Assembly: GCA_014163555.1 (NCBI GenBank)
Contig: JACJGO010000025.1
Coordinates: 1 to 64,000, forward strand
DNA length: 64,000 nucleotides
Direction of reading: 5' to 3'
Source: Flavisolibacter longurius
Lineage (GTDB): Bacteria > Bacteroidota > Bacteroidia > Chitinophagales > Chitinophagaceae
Shown piece after piece: positions 9,991-18,135 of this stretch. The notes under the pieces were generated by a model. That model was not told the origin of the DNA and did not search any database. It saw only the letters and a list, made by a program, of their open reading frames with translations. How positions within the stretch are numbered: the stretch's first letter is position 1; each line of letters starts with the position of its first letter. Both the position numbers and the translations under genes were made by a program.

Positions 9991-11455
9991 TCCTGGGCAG
10001 CAGGAGCCAGCAAAACAGTGTAATCAGGATCACTGAAATAATGTTCATGATAAAGCCCACTCTTGTCATGTGCTTTAACTTGATATAACCACTGGAGAAG
10101 GCAATGGCATTAGGCGGTGTGCCCATGGGCAGCATGCTGGCACAGGAAGCCGCCAGTGTCATGGGAATACCCAGAATAAGCGGATGGATCTGCGCTGCTT
10201 CTGCCAGTCCGCTTACCACTGGTGCAAATACAATCACCTGCGCCACATTGCTCATAACTTCCGAAACAAAAAGCGAAATAACCGTTACCAGAAAAATCAG
10301 CATCAACGTGCTAAAACCAAACTGCGCAAACCATTTGCCCAATTGTTCAATCAGGCCGACATTTTCCAGTGCTGTGGCCAGCGCAATGCCGCCGCCAAAA
10401 AGCAGGAGGATACCCCAGGCCATTTTGCTGGTATCGCTCCATTCCAGCAGGCTTTCTCCTTTTTTCTCCGCCGGTGTAACGAAGAGAGCCGTTGCTCCCA
10501 TGATGGCGATCATGTTGTCATCCAGTTTCAGCGGGCTTATGCTGTTGATCAAATCTTTTGTGATCCAAAGCAGGGCTGTTACCAGGAAGATGGCGAACAC
10601 TCTTTTTTCCGGTTTCGTAAACGGACCCAGGGTTGCCAGTTCCTTATTAATGATGTCTCCCGTGGCACTGTCATTTTTCATGCTGTTGGGATAAAGCCAC
10701 TTCACCATCACCAGGTATAAAATACCCATCAACAGCAAGGAAAGCGGTAAGCAAAGCAGCACCCAGTCTGCAAAGGCAATGGTGTCGTTGTAGCGTTTGT
10801 TATAAAAGCCGGCAAACGCCACGTTTGGAGGTGTGCCAATGATGGTAGCAACCCCTCCGAAATTGGAGGCCAGAGCAATGGCGATCATGATGGACATGGC
10901 AAAATTGGCCATGCCTTTTTTACCTGCATGGTTTTCTTCCATCACCTTCACAACCGATAAGGCAATAGGAAACATCATCATGGTTGTGGCTGTGTTGCTC
11001 AGCCACATGCTGATGGCACCGGTGGAAATAATAAAACCCAGGATGATGCGGTCGCCGCTGGTGCCGGTCAATCGAACAATATTCAAGGCAATGCGCCGGT
11101 GCAGGTTCCATTTTTCAATGGCAAGCCCCAGCATAAAACCACCCATAAATAAAAAGATGACCGGGTTGGCATATGACGTTGCCGTAGCAGCGATGGGCGC
11201 AATTCCAAACAGGGGAAAAAGGATCAGCGGCAGCAAGGCCACTACCGGCATGGGCAGGGCTTCCGTTACCCACAAGCCAATCATCAGCGTAGCAAAGGCA
11301 ATGACCAGTGCGGCCTTTGGTTCAACACCAAACGGATTCAATAAGTAAACAGCAATGGCTGCAATAACACAGAGTAGCGCTAAGACCTGTCTGGAAAACT
11401 GTACTGGCAATGGGAAAATTTTTGCCGAAGTAAGATTGCAAAAACCAGAAATCAA
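9971..11455 (-). CDS. SLC13/DASS-family sodium-coupled carboxylate carrier
   Basis: About 494 residues with roughly a dozen membrane helices. Typical DASS motifs are visible: LWVTEALPMPVVALLPLILFP near the start, SNTATTMMMFPIAL (SNT motif) in the middle, a second repeat with SEVMSNVAQV, and a C-terminal MLPMGTPPNAIAFSSG. Members import di- or tricarboxylates or sulfate with sodium; the substrate cannot be read here. The reading frame begins with TTG at 11455, overlapping the stop of the glycosylase gene (TTGA). An internal TTG is an alternative start. The stop codon is provided by the C-rich repeat. Confidence 0.92.
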   Translation of the reverse strand: MISGFCNLTSAKIFPLPVQFSRQVLALLCVIAAIAVYLLNPFGVEPKAALVIAFATLMIGLWVTEALPMPVVALLPLILFPLFGIAPIAATATSYANPVIFLFMGGFMLGLAIEKWNLHRRIALNIVRLTGTSGDRIILGFIISTGAISMWLSNTATTMMMFPIALSVVKVMEENHAGKKGMANFAMSIMIAIALASNFGGVATIIGTPPNVAFAGFYNKRYNDTIAFADWVLLCLPLSLLLMGILYLVMVKWLYPNSMKNDSATGDIINKELATLGPFTKPEKRVFAIFLVTALLWITKDLINSISPLKLDDNMIAIMGATALFVTPAEKKGESLLEWSDTSKMAWGILLLFGGGIALATALENVGLIEQLGKWFAQFGFSTLMLIFLVTVISLFVSEVMSNVAQVIVFAPVVSGLAEAAQIHPLILGIPMTLAASCASMLPMGTPPNAIAFSSGYIKLKHMTRVGFIMNIISVILITLFCWLLLPRIFPLSP

Positions 11456-12096
11456 AAATTGAGTTTTCCGTTGCGGATAGCTGGTTTTTTACTTGTTGCT
11501 TTTCGTCCGCTGACATACGGATTGTTTTTCAGGTAAAACCGGTAATGCCATTCGGCGTGTTCGCCGGCATAATCCACACCAATCCGAGACGAAGAAACAA
11601 TGTCCTCATCCTTTACAACAAAGCCGTCATCGGCAATAAAAAGTTCACTGCTTGTCAGATCCAATCCGCATTGCGATGTATGAAAACCAAACGCTTTGCC
11701 CACCCGTCCCGGCCCGCTGGTGATGGAATGGTCCCAGGTTTTTTTCCCGGTGCGCTGCAGCATGATCTCTTTTCCTTCTATCGGTTCCACCGCCCGGATC
11801 AAAATCGCATGCGGCACGCCTTCTTTCGCTGTTACAATGTTGAACATCTGGTGAATGCCGTAGCAGAGATATACATAGGCTCGTCCGCCTTTTTGAAACA
11901 TAACCTCCGTTCGATCTGTCCGGCCTTTGGAAGCATGGGAAGCCCGGTCCTGTTCACCGGCATAGGCTTCTGTTTCCACAATGCGTCCGGATGTGATCTC
12001 TCCTCCCCATGCCGTGACCAGCACTTTGCCAAGCAGTTCCTTAGCAAGGGCAACCACATCATCCTGTAGGTAAAAAGCGATCGGAAGTTTTTTCAT
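11452..12096 (-). CDS. DNA-3-methyladenine glycosylase (AAG/MPG family)
   Basis: A 214-residue base-excision repair enzyme that removes alkylated purines. Family motifs are LAKELLGKVLV, IVETEAYAGEQDRASHA (catalytic Glu in VETEAY), RTDRTEVMFQKGGRAYVYLCYGIH and ILIRAVEP. Length fits the AAG family. It overlaps the downstream carrier gene by 4 bases, so the two are probably cotranslated. Upstream lies an octamer word array (12105-12144) starting nine bases from the ATG. Confidence 0.95.
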   Translation of the reverse strand: MKKLPIAFYLQDDVVALAKELLGKVLVTAWGGEITSGRIVETEAYAGEQDRASHASKGRTDRTEVMFQKGGRAYVYLCYGIHQMFNIVTAKEGVPHAILIRAVEPIEGKEIMLQRTGKKTWDHSITSGPGRVGKAFGFHTSQCGLDLTSSELFIADDGFVVKDEDIVSSSRIGVDYAGEHAEWHYRFYLKNNPYVSGRKATSKKPAIRNGKLNF

Positions 12097-12104
12097 ACAC
12101 GATC

Positions 12105-12214
12105 AGTTCACGAGTTTACAAGGTCACCTGTTCACTTGTTCATAAATTGCGCCAACCCAAACGGTGAATCAACTTCGCACGAATGTCCACTGACCATTCA
12201 CCATTCACCTTTCC
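12105..12214. repeat. octamer array plus inverted heptamer array
   Basis: 12105-12144 contains five 8-bp words (AGTTCACG, AGTTTACA, AGGTCACC, TGTTCACT, TGTTCATA). 12187-12214 contains four 7-bp words (CCACTGA, CCATTCA, CCATTCA, CCTTTCC). This fills the space between two divergent genes and must overlap their promoters. Confidence 0.75.
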
Positions 12215-12242
12215 CGTATATTTACCGCTTTAAATCTAAGGC

Positions 12243-13031
12243 TTGCTCAAGGAAATCATCATTGCCATACAGTCCTTTTTCGAAGCACACACCTTTATCC
12301 GCAAGCACCGGCTGTGGAAGTGGATCCTGATTCCGGGAATCATTTACGCTGTACTTTTTATGGTGGGAATGTACACCTTCTGGAATTCTTCCGATGCTGC
12401 TGTTACCTGGTTGAGCCGGCGCATTGGGCTGGAAGCCTGGTTGCAAAAAGAACGCAGCGAGTGGTTAAGTTTTTTCTTTGTGATGGTCGGGCTGATTTTG
12501 CGCCTGATCCTGGTGTTCTTTTATTTTTCGCTTTTCAAGTTTTTGTTCCTCATCATTGGCTCGCCGGTGTTTGCGTATTTAAGCGAAAAAACATCGAGCA
12601 TTATCGAAGGGAAGGATTTTCCGTTTTCTACATCACAATTACTAAAAGATATCTGGCGTGGCATTCGGGTGGCCCTGCGCAATGCGGTATGGCAAACCGT
12701 GTATGTCATCTCCATCCTGCTGCTTTCGCTGGTGCCGGTAGTGGGGTGGGTAACTCCGCTGGTCGGGCTTTTTATTGAATGTTATTATTATGGTTTTTCC
12801 ATGCTGGATTATAGCCTGGAACGAAACCGTATATCCCCGGCCGCCAGCATTGATTATATCGGTCATCACAAAGGCCTCGCCATCGGCAATGGCCTGATGT
12901 TTTACCTGATGCATGGATTGATTATTGTTGGCTGGGTGTTGGCGCCAGCGTACGCCGTGGTGGCCGCAACTCTTAGCTTGTACAAAGTACAGGAGCCTGT
13001 GATCCGCTATGAAGCGGGCATTGTTCGATGA
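12243..13031 (+). CDS. EI24/CysZ-like membrane protein
   Basis: A 262-residue protein with four to five membrane helices. An amphipathic N-terminus (KEIIIAIQSFFEAHTFIRKHRLWKWILIPG) is followed by helices at about 30-52, 82-113, 150-180 and 215-245. The pattern LIIGSPVFAYLSEKTSSIIEG is characteristic of the EI24 domain shared with CysZ sulfate transporters. The start is TTG at 12243, the only start after an in-frame stop at 12237. Transport of sulfate or a role in cell-envelope traffic are both possible. Confidence 0.85.
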   Translation: MLKEIIIAIQSFFEAHTFIRKHRLWKWILIPGIIYAVLFMVGMYTFWNSSDAAVTWLSRRIGLEAWLQKERSEWLSFFFVMVGLILRLILVFFYFSLFKFLFLIIGSPVFAYLSEKTSSIIEGKDFPFSTSQLLKDIWRGIRVALRNAVWQTVYVISILLLSLVPVVGWVTPLVGLFIECYYYGFSMLDYSLERNRISPAASIDYIGHHKGLAIGNGLMFYLMHGLIIVGWVLAPAYAVVAATLSLYKVQEPVIRYEAGIVR

Positions 13032-13086
13032 ACAAGAGTGATTGCCTTCAGCCACCACAGACCATAAATAACAAACGTTTCTTCTC

Positions 13087-13791
13087 ATGCCTGCTACCGT
13101 TTATTTGATTCCAACCGTATTATCAGAAGGTGTAACGGAACCTTTGCCGGCTTACCTGCTGGATGCGGTAAAGGCCTGTTCTGTGTTTTTTGTGGAAGAC
13201 GAACGCACCGCAAGGCGGTACCTTAAACTTCTCTGGAAGGAGATGGTGATCGATAATTACGAGTGGTTCGACATGAAGAAGATGACGCCTGAAACTTCCT
13301 CTTCTTTTCTGCAAAAATTGAAGGAACAAAAAACCATCGGCATTATCAGTGAAGCCGGCTGCCCGGGAGTAGCCGATCCGGGGCAGGCCCTTGTGCACCT
13401 GGCCCAGCAAAAAAGCGCCATCGTAAAACCATTGGTTGGACCGAATTCCATTTTGCTGGCCCTGATGGCCAGTGGCATGAATGGGCAGCGGTTCCAGTTT
13501 GTCGGATATCTGCCCATCGACAATGGCGAGCGGGCAAAAGCCATTAAAGCACTGGAAGCCGAATCCAGACAAAAATCCTGTACGCAGATCTTCATTGAAA
13601 CACCTTACCGAAACAATCAAATGCTGGAAACACTCATCAAAACCTGTCAGCCGCAAACACAGCTCTGCGTTGCTGCCGACCTAACTGGTAAGGAAGAAAT
13701 GGTGCAAACCAAAACGGCACAACAGTGGAAAACTGCACTTCCGCAGCTACACAAGCGGCCGGTGATTTTTTTGCTGTATGCACAAGGATAA
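13087..13791 (+). CDS. RsmI-like SAM-dependent methyltransferase
   Basis: A 234-residue protein of the tetrapyrrole (corrin/porphyrin) methylase fold. It begins MPATVYLIPTVLSEG, contains FFVEDERTARRYLK, the conserved GIISEAGCPGVADPG loop, VGPNSILLALMASG, and FIETPYRNNQML. These are the landmarks of the RsmI branch (2'-O-methylation of C1402 in 16S rRNA). It is shorter than E. coli RsmI (286 residues) and lacks the C-terminal HTH-like extension, as is common in Bacteroidota, so the exact substrate is less certain. Confidence 0.88.
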   Translation: MPATVYLIPTVLSEGVTEPLPAYLLDAVKACSVFFVEDERTARRYLKLLWKEMVIDNYEWFDMKKMTPETSSSFLQKLKEQKTIGIISEAGCPGVADPGQALVHLAQQKSAIVKPLVGPNSILLALMASGMNGQRFQFVGYLPIDNGERAKAIKALEAESRQKSCTQIFIETPYRNNQMLETLIKTCQPQTQLCVAADLTGKEEMVQTKTAQQWKTALPQLHKRPVIFLLYAQG

Positions 13792-13841
13792 GGGAATACA
13801 ACAACACCAGAAACAATCTTTCCGGTTCCCTTTTCTGTGCC

Positions 13842-13850
13842 TACATTTGC
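13842..13850 (+). promoter_or_regulatory. Bacteroidota-type -7 box for purA
   Basis: TACATTTGC is a perfect match to TAnnTTTGC, 17 bases before the purA start codon. No strong -33 TTTG is seen at the normal distance. Confidence 0.65.
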
Positions 13851-13867
13851 CGCGCAATTAAAAGAAT

Positions 13868-15130
13868 ATGGTAGATGTAATTCTGGGCCTGCAATGGGGC
13901 GATGAAGGCAAGGGAAAAATTGTTGATTACTTTGCTTCGCAATACGACATCATTGCCCGCTTCCAGGGCGGACCCAATGCCGGGCATACCTTGTATGTCG
14001 GCGATAAAAAGATCGTTTTACACCAGATTCCTTCCGGTGTTTTTCATGAACAAACCGTGAACCTGATTGGCAATGGCGTAGTGCTGGATGCAGTGACGCT
14101 GCGCAAAGAAGCGGATAAGGTTGCTGAATTTGGTATTGACCTTAAGAAAAACCTTTTCATTTCAGAACGGACGCACCTGATTCTGCCTACGCACCGGGCA
14201 TTGGACAAGGCGGCAGAAATGTCGAAAGGTGAGGGCAAGATCGGTTCTACGCTGAAAGGCATTGGCCCTGCTTACATGGACAAAACCGGTCGCAATGCTC
14301 TACGGGTTGGTGATCTGCTGCACAAAAGTTTTACCCAGCAATACATCAAACTTCGGTTGAAGCACCAGAAGCTATTGGACAACTATAATTTTAACGAAGA
14401 CATTTCAGCCTGGGAAGAAGAGTTTTTCGATGCCATTGAGTTTTTAAAATCGCTCAATATTGTCAACGGTGAATACTTCATCAACAACAAAATTTCGCAG
14501 GGCAAAAGAGTCCTGGCCGAAGGCGCCCAGGGCAGCATGCTGGATATCGATTTTGGAACCTTCCCGTTTGTCACATCCAGCAATACCATCTCTGCCGGAG
14601 TATGCAATGGCTTAGGCGTAGCACCACAAAAAATTCGCGAAGTGATTGGCGTAAGCAAAGCCTACTGCACCCGTGTGGGCGGTGGTCCTTTCCCCACCGA
14701 ACTGGAAGACGAAACCGGCGAAAAGCTGCGGAAAATAGGAAACGAGTTTGGCGCTACAACCGGTCGGCCCCGTCGTTGCGGCTGGATGGACCTTGTGGCG
14801 CTTCATTATGCCTGCATGCTGAATGGTTGTACACAAATTGTAATGACCAAGGCTGATGTGCTGGATGCCTTCGAAGAACTGAACGTTTGCACGTCTTACA
14901 AAATTGATGGCAAGGAGACCGCCGAAATTCCATTCCAGATGACACACAACAAAATTGAGCCGGTGTATAAGTCATTCAAGGGCTGGAATACCGACAGCAC
15001 GGCCATAAAAGAAGCTGCCGACCTGCCAGGTGAAATGAAAGATTATGTAGCTTACCTGAATAGTGTTTTGGGATGCGAAGTAAAGTACATTTCAAACGGT
15101 CCGGGTCGCGATCAGATTGTAAAAATTTAA
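13868..15130 (+). CDS. purA: adenylosuccinate synthase
   Basis: A 420-residue GTP-dependent enzyme joining IMP and aspartate, the first step from IMP to AMP. It shows the P-loop GDEGKGKIVDYFA at residues 11-24, GPNAGHTLYV, GSTLKGIGPAYMDK, EGAQGSMLDIDFGTFPFVTSS, GVSKAYCTRVGGGPFPTE and TGRPRRCGWMD. Length is as expected. A good -7 promoter box lies just upstream. Together with ade, upp and guaA in this window it covers nucleotide salvage and synthesis. Confidence 0.97.
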   Translation: MVDVILGLQWGDEGKGKIVDYFASQYDIIARFQGGPNAGHTLYVGDKKIVLHQIPSGVFHEQTVNLIGNGVVLDAVTLRKEADKVAEFGIDLKKNLFISERTHLILPTHRALDKAAEMSKGEGKIGSTLKGIGPAYMDKTGRNALRVGDLLHKSFTQQYIKLRLKHQKLLDNYNFNEDISAWEEEFFDAIEFLKSLNIVNGEYFINNKISQGKRVLAEGAQGSMLDIDFGTFPFVTSSNTISAGVCNGLGVAPQKIREVIGVSKAYCTRVGGGPFPTELEDETGEKLRKIGNEFGATTGRPRRCGWMDLVALHYACMLNGCTQIVMTKADVLDAFEELNVCTSYKIDGKETAEIPFQMTHNKIEPVYKSFKGWNTDSTAIKEAADLPGEMKDYVAYLNSVLGCEVKYISNGPGRDQIVKI

Positions 15131-15206
15131 GGCGAAAAAAAACTTGGTAAAATTTGGCGGTTTGCCACTCTTAAATAAATTTTACACCGCTAATCAGGAT
15201 ATAGTT

Positions 15207-15593
15207 ATGGCAGAAATATTAGTTGAGGAAATCTCCTCTGGAACAACCTTACTGGATACGTTACTGGCACAGGCTAAAGGCCGTTCTCCGAAAAAGAAAA
15301 CGGAAGACGACGACGATGATCTGGACGAAGATGTAGCCCCGAAAAAAGGCGGAAAAAAGGCAGCAGATGATGATGTAGATGATGATGACGATGATCTGGA
15401 CGGGGAAGAAGAGGACGATGACAACTGGGATCCAGATTTTGAAGAATTCGATGTGCCCAAGTCAAGAAAAGGAAAAGGGAAGGCGGATGAAGAAGAGGAC
15501 GATGATTTCAAAATCGAAGAGGAAGAAGATTTCAGCGACATGGATCCGTTTACGGGTGGCAGCGGCTTCGATGATGACGAAGAAGATTATTAA
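15207..15593 (+). CDS. highly acidic low-complexity protein
   Basis: A 128-residue protein. A short ordered N-terminus (MAEILVEEISSGTTLLDTLLAQAKG) is followed by long runs of Asp and Glu broken by Lys-Lys-Gly segments, ending SGFDDDEEDY. ATG at 15207 was chosen; the open frame extends to a TTG at 15144 within purA-proximal sequence. The composition resembles acidic tails of RNA polymerase delta or of nucleic-acid chaperones, but there is no domain to prove it. It lies between purA and pabB on the same strand, six bases before pabB, so it is very probably translated. Confidence 0.75.
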   Translation: MAEILVEEISSGTTLLDTLLAQAKGRSPKKKTEDDDDDLDEDVAPKKGGKKAADDDVDDDDDDLDGEEEDDDNWDPDFEEFDVPKSRKGKGKADEEEDDDFKIEEEEDFSDMDPFTGGSGFDDDEEDY

Positions 15594-15599
15594 ATTTAC

Positions 15600-16877
15600 A
15601 TGCATACAGACCTGGCGTCCTGCACTTTTCCCATTGCCGATCTCCCAGGTCTAAAGAAAAAAGTGTTGAACTGGTTACGACCGTTCAGCACTTTTTGTTT
15701 TTTGGACAATCAGCAGTACCCTACAACCTCACACGAAGCGGAATGTTTGATTGGCGCCGGTGTGAAGGAATGGGTGCAAACAGAAAACATTCAGGATGCA
15801 GATGTATTTTTCCAAAAGGCAAAATGGCTTTTCGGGCATCTGTCGTATGACCTGAAAGTTCAGTTGCACGGCTTGTCCACCGCAAAAGAAGACCCGATTG
15901 GTTTTTCGCTGTACTGCTTTTTTGTACCTCAGGTTGTTCTGGAACTAAAACAGGGCTCACTCACGATCTATGCAGAAGAGCCTGCAGTAATCTTTCAGCA
16001 GATCTCAGCACAGCCGGAAAAGAAGGATACTTTTTCTCCGCCCCGTCTTCAAATCAACCCTGTAATGAGCAGGGACGCATACCTGCAAAACGTAAAGGCA
16101 TTACAGGCTCATATCCTGCGGGGCGATTGTTACGAGATTAATTTTTGCCAAGCGTTTTTTGCGGAGAACATTTTATTGGATCCTTTTGTCATTTTCCAGA
16201 ATCTAATGACGGTTTCGCCCAATCCTTTTTCAGCGTTGTATCGCCTGGAGGATAAATTCCTGCTTTGTGCGAGCCCGGAGCGATTCCTGGCCAAGCGCGG
16301 CAACCGTCTCATTTCGCAGCCCATTAAAGGCACCAGTAAAAGAAATTTGCAAAACAGTGTTCACGACCAGCAATTAAGGCAGGCGCTACGGATGAGTGCA
16401 AAAGAACAGTCGGAGAATGTGATGGTAGTAGATCTCGTACGAAATGATCTAACCAAAATCTGCAAGCCTGCCACCGTGGCTGTAGATGAGCTGTTTGGCA
16501 TTTACTCCTTTCCGCAGGTACACCAGATGATTTCAACCATAAGCGGCGAAATAAAGGAGAATGTGACGTTTTCAGAGATACTGAAAGCTACCTTCCCTAT
16601 GGGTTCTATGACTGGTGCACCCAAACTGCGTGTCATGCAATTGATTGATGAATACGAGCCAACTGCCAGGGGGCTTTTTTCAGGGTCGGTCGGCTACAAA
16701 ACACCGGACGGTGATTTTGACTTTAATGTCGTGATCCGAAGCATCCTGTATAATCAAACGCAGCAATACCTTTCTTACCTCGTCGGCTCCGGAATCACTT
16801 TCTATTGCAATGCAGAGCAGGAATGGGAAGAGTGCATGCTGAAAGCAGAAGCGATTAAAAAAGTGCTTTCCGTTTAG
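15600..16877 (+). CDS. pabB: aminodeoxychorismate synthase component I
   Basis: A 425-residue chorismate-binding enzyme for 4-amino-4-deoxychorismate, the precursor of p-aminobenzoate and folate. The C-terminal half carries YEINFCQAFF, SPERFLAKRGNRLISQPIKGT, DLVRNDL, and GSMTGAPKLRVMQLIDEYE. The Lys in PIKGT is the nucleophile typical of PabB; anthranilate synthase has Ala there. It starts 6 bases after the acidic-protein gene. The glutamine amidotransferase partner is not in this window. Confidence 0.9.
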   Translation: MHTDLASCTFPIADLPGLKKKVLNWLRPFSTFCFLDNQQYPTTSHEAECLIGAGVKEWVQTENIQDADVFFQKAKWLFGHLSYDLKVQLHGLSTAKEDPIGFSLYCFFVPQVVLELKQGSLTIYAEEPAVIFQQISAQPEKKDTFSPPRLQINPVMSRDAYLQNVKALQAHILRGDCYEINFCQAFFAENILLDPFVIFQNLMTVSPNPFSALYRLEDKFLLCASPERFLAKRGNRLISQPIKGTSKRNLQNSVHDQQLRQALRMSAKEQSENVMVVDLVRNDLTKICKPATVAVDELFGIYSFPQVHQMISTISGEIKENVTFSEILKATFPMGSMTGAPKLRVMQLIDEYEPTARGLFSGSVGYKTPDGDFDFNVVIRSILYNQTQQYLSYLVGSGITFYCNAEQEWEECMLKAEAIKKVLSV

Positions 16878-16975
16878 TTTGTAGAAAGATGATTTAATCT
16901 ATAGAATATTTATCCCCGAATCGTTTTTCAAGGGATTTTGCCCATTTCGCTACGAAGGATTTTTCTGTTTTAGTG

Positions 16976-17006
16976 ATCTCCTTTGTGCCTCTGTGACATT
17001 GAGGTT
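16976..17006. repeat. solitary repeat of the GxxExxY-cassette type
   Basis: CTCCTTTGTGCCTCTGTGAC followed by ATTGAGGTT. It has the same octamer-like wording (CTCTGTG, CTCC) as the arms around the GxxExxY gene (58557-59038) and the hairpin at 26430-26495. It lies immediately upstream of the terminator of the lytic transglycosylase gene. Confidence 0.45.
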
Positions 17007-17007
17007 C

Positions 17008-17041
17008 AAAAAAAAGTGCTGACTGAAAACAGCCAGCACTT
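17008..17041 (-). terminator. terminator of the lytic transglycosylase gene
   Basis: On the minus strand AAGTGCTGGCTG and CAGTCAGCACTT pair over 12 bp with one mismatch around a 4-nt loop, followed by eight T. It lies 22 bases after the stop. Confidence 0.85.
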
Positions 17042-17062
17042 CCTGCTTAGGTGGAAATAAGT

Positions 17063-18079
17063 TTATCCTTTGATAGTTCCTAGCAGCATACCAACGGATT
17101 GCTGCAGAATCTGAATTTTTGCATCTCTGAACGCGGTCATTTTATCATTCGGCAGACGCAGATCGTAATTGCCTTTTGCCGACAGTTGCTTATCAAAATT
17201 CGGGTTCAGCTTATTGAACTCAGTAAGATTCATTTGCAGAACTTTTGCAATAGCTTTTGAGTAATACTTCCCCGAAATGTTCTGCATAGCCAGCGAGGCA
17301 TCGGTTGTAGGCACATTGGCGTAGTCAGCCAGCAGCTTTGCCGTTTCATCCTTGGTCAGGGTTGTCAGTCCGCCTTCCCCTTCCATGATGTAATGCGTGG
17401 CAATGAACTTCTTTACATGTGTACGGCTTTCTGCAGGTAAATGATACTGCAGGTCCCAGAAGTTACGGCTGCCGCTGCGTTTGATGGCGGTATTCACCTT
17501 GCCGGGACCACCATTATACGCTGCTATCACCAACAGCCAGTCTTCGTACAGATCGTAGAGGTAGGCCAGGTAACGGGCAGCTGCATACGTACTCTTGTAA
17601 TAATCACGGCGCTCATCAATCTTACCGTTTACACGCAGCCCCAGATCACGGGCGGTTTCGGGCATCAGTTGCCAGGGGCCGCCGGCGCCTTTTACAGATG
17701 TGGCTGATGTTTTCAGTTCTGATTCAATAACCGCCAGATATTTAAGTTCGGTGGGCAGTGCTCTTTTTTCCAGAGCTGTTTCAATGATGCTGAAATAACG
17801 TTTGCCGGTGACTTTCAATCGTTCCAGGTTGTCGCCTTCTTTGTCCATGTAGTCTTCAATAAAGGCTACGGCTTTCGGGTTCAATCTGCCTAAGTGAAAA
17901 TTGCTTTCAGAAGTCTCGTCAAAAAGGTTTTTAAAGCCTTCTTTCGGGTTTCCTCTCAGAAGCTGGTTGGTGTCCGTGGTGTCAGTTTGTGTGGTTGCTT
18001 TGCCCGTAGGGGTGGCGGCTGCATAATCCTTTATTAAAAATGAAACAAGGATGGTAGCCAACAATAAAAGTTTGTTCAT
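17063..18079 (-). CDS. lytic transglycosylase (SLT domain, MltD-like)
   Basis: A 338-residue exported murein hydrolase. A signal peptide (MNKLLLLATILVSFLIKDYAAA) precedes an SLT domain with the catalytic Glu in YLAVIESELKTSATS, then GAGGPWQLMPETARDLGL and AAYNGGPGKVN. The C-terminal 60 residues (YYSKAIAKVLQMNLTEFNKLNPNF) look like one LysM-type module for glycan binding. ATG at 18079 was preferred to the adjoining GTG at 18082. It sits downstream of gatA, tatA and rplS on the same strand. Confidence 0.92.
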   Translation of the reverse strand: MNKLLLLATILVSFLIKDYAAATPTGKATTQTDTTDTNQLLRGNPKEGFKNLFDETSESNFHLGRLNPKAVAFIEDYMDKEGDNLERLKVTGKRYFSIIETALEKRALPTELKYLAVIESELKTSATSVKGAGGPWQLMPETARDLGLRVNGKIDERRDYYKSTYAAARYLAYLYDLYEDWLLVIAAYNGGPGKVNTAIKRSGSRNFWDLQYHLPAESRTHVKKFIATHYIMEGEGGLTTLTKDETAKLLADYANVPTTDASLAMQNISGKYYSKAIAKVLQMNLTEFNKLNPNFDKQLSAKGNYDLRLPNDKMTAFRDAKIQILQQSVGMLLGTIKG

Positions 18080-18135
18080 CACAAAAATTGTGTTTTAGAA
18101 GGGTGAACCAAATCGCACTGAAATCTTACTCGCCT

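Noticed and set aside
15194-15541. A serine-rich protein antisense to the acidic-protein gene
   Set aside because: Poly-Ser is simply the complement of Asp/Glu codon runs.
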